Below are positions 63,741 through 64,000 of a stretch of DNA of 64,000 nucleotides, one piece after another; the stretch's first letter is position 1, and each line of letters begins with the position of its first letter. The position numbers and the translations under genes are program-made. Where the stretch lies: assembly GCF_000378985.1 (NCBI RefSeq), contig NZ_KB905370.1, positions 1,703,830 through 1,767,829 of the forward strand. The letters run 5' to 3'. This DNA comes from Ensifer sp. BR816 (GTDB lineage: Bacteria; Pseudomonadota; Alphaproteobacteria; Rhizobiales; Rhizobiaceae). The notes below the pieces were generated by a model. It saw only the letters and a list, made by a program, of their open reading frames with translations. It was not told where the DNA came from and did no database searches.

Positions 63741-64000
63741 CCCCTTTCGGCGAGGCCATGCGCGAGCTGCGCCGCCGCAAGGGCGTCTCGCAAAAGGAGA
63801 TGGCGGCGGCGATCGGGGTTTCCCCCGCCTATCTCTCCGCCCTCGAGCACGGCAAGCGCGGCGCGCCGAGCTTCGATTTCCTGCAGCGCGTCGCCGGTTA
63901 TTTCAATGTCATCTGGGACGAGGCCGACGAACTCTTCCGGGTCGCACGGATTTCCGACCCGAGAGTGGTGCTCGACACCTCGGGCCTGCCACCCGGCCAC
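63737..64000 (+). CDS. XRE-family transcriptional regulator (3' end cut by window)
   Basis: The ATG overlaps the Smr gene stop by four bases. The first 88 residues contain a helix-turn-helix: MRELRRRKGVSQKEMAAAIG then VSPAYLSALEHGKRG, followed by SFDFLQRVAGYFNVIWDEADEL. The frame is open to the window edge. The target is unknown. Confidence 0.8.
   Translation, partial: MTPFGEAMRELRRRKGVSQKEMAAAIGVSPAYLSALEHGKRGAPSFDFLQRVAGYFNVIWDEADELFRVARISDPRVVLDTSGLPPGH

Overview
This window is a high-GC alphaproteobacterial chromosome segment, most likely Sinorhizobium/Ensifer (Rhizobiaceae). The reasons are the gene order mnmE-mnmG-rsmG-parA-parB, the junction of hemE with the dikinase-regulator gene that holds the origin in this class, rhizobial RIME-type intergenic repeats, and class-typical genes such as trcR, an SDHAF4-type assembly factor and timA. 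The species is inferred from memory of rhizobial synteny and has not been searched. I saw no rRNA, tRNA, CRISPR array, insertion sequence or prophage.

Region 1 (1-9.6 kb) is accessory carbon metabolism. It starts with a truncated sugar ABC binding protein diverging from a LacI-type regulator. A minus-strand operon follows, in transcription order: LacI regulator, Gfo/Idh/MocA oxidoreductase, CoA-transferase, enoyl-CoA hydratase, aldehyde dehydrogenase. All its junctions overlap. A DUF993 aldolase-like gene diverges from it. Two LacI-type operator sequences lie in the divergent promoter region, so this looks like one regulon for an unidentified substrate that ends in CoA esters.

Region 2 (9.6-34 kb) is mostly housekeeping: M3 peptidase, LysE exporter, leuB, a PAP2 phosphatase, an MFS carrier with a large periplasmic insert, asd (preceded by a Thr/Lys-rich leader ORF), a lytic transglycosylase, carbonic anhydrase, pyridoxal kinase, the giant NAD-glutamate dehydrogenase, purH, a heparinase-like protein, an RsmB-type methyltransferase and htpX.

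Region 3 (34-42 kb) has acs, trcR, a solitary ectoine synthase gene beside a divergent LysR regulator, prpE, a YggS-family gene, and an orphan Imm45-like immunity gene.

Region 4 (42-64 kb) is the origin neighbourhood: leuS-lptE-holA, parB/parA/rsmG/mnmG, mnmE, rho, hemJ/hemE, the putative oriC (about 55.7-56.1 kb), then dikinase regulator, maf-aroE-coaE, dnaQ, secB, fxsA-like, timA, mltA, Smr and a truncated XRE regulator. Seven CACGTG-core parS-like sites, plus one degenerate copy, lie between 18.4 and 57.6 kb, five of them within 9 kb of oriC. Most genes close to oriC point away from it, so they are co-directional with the replication forks.
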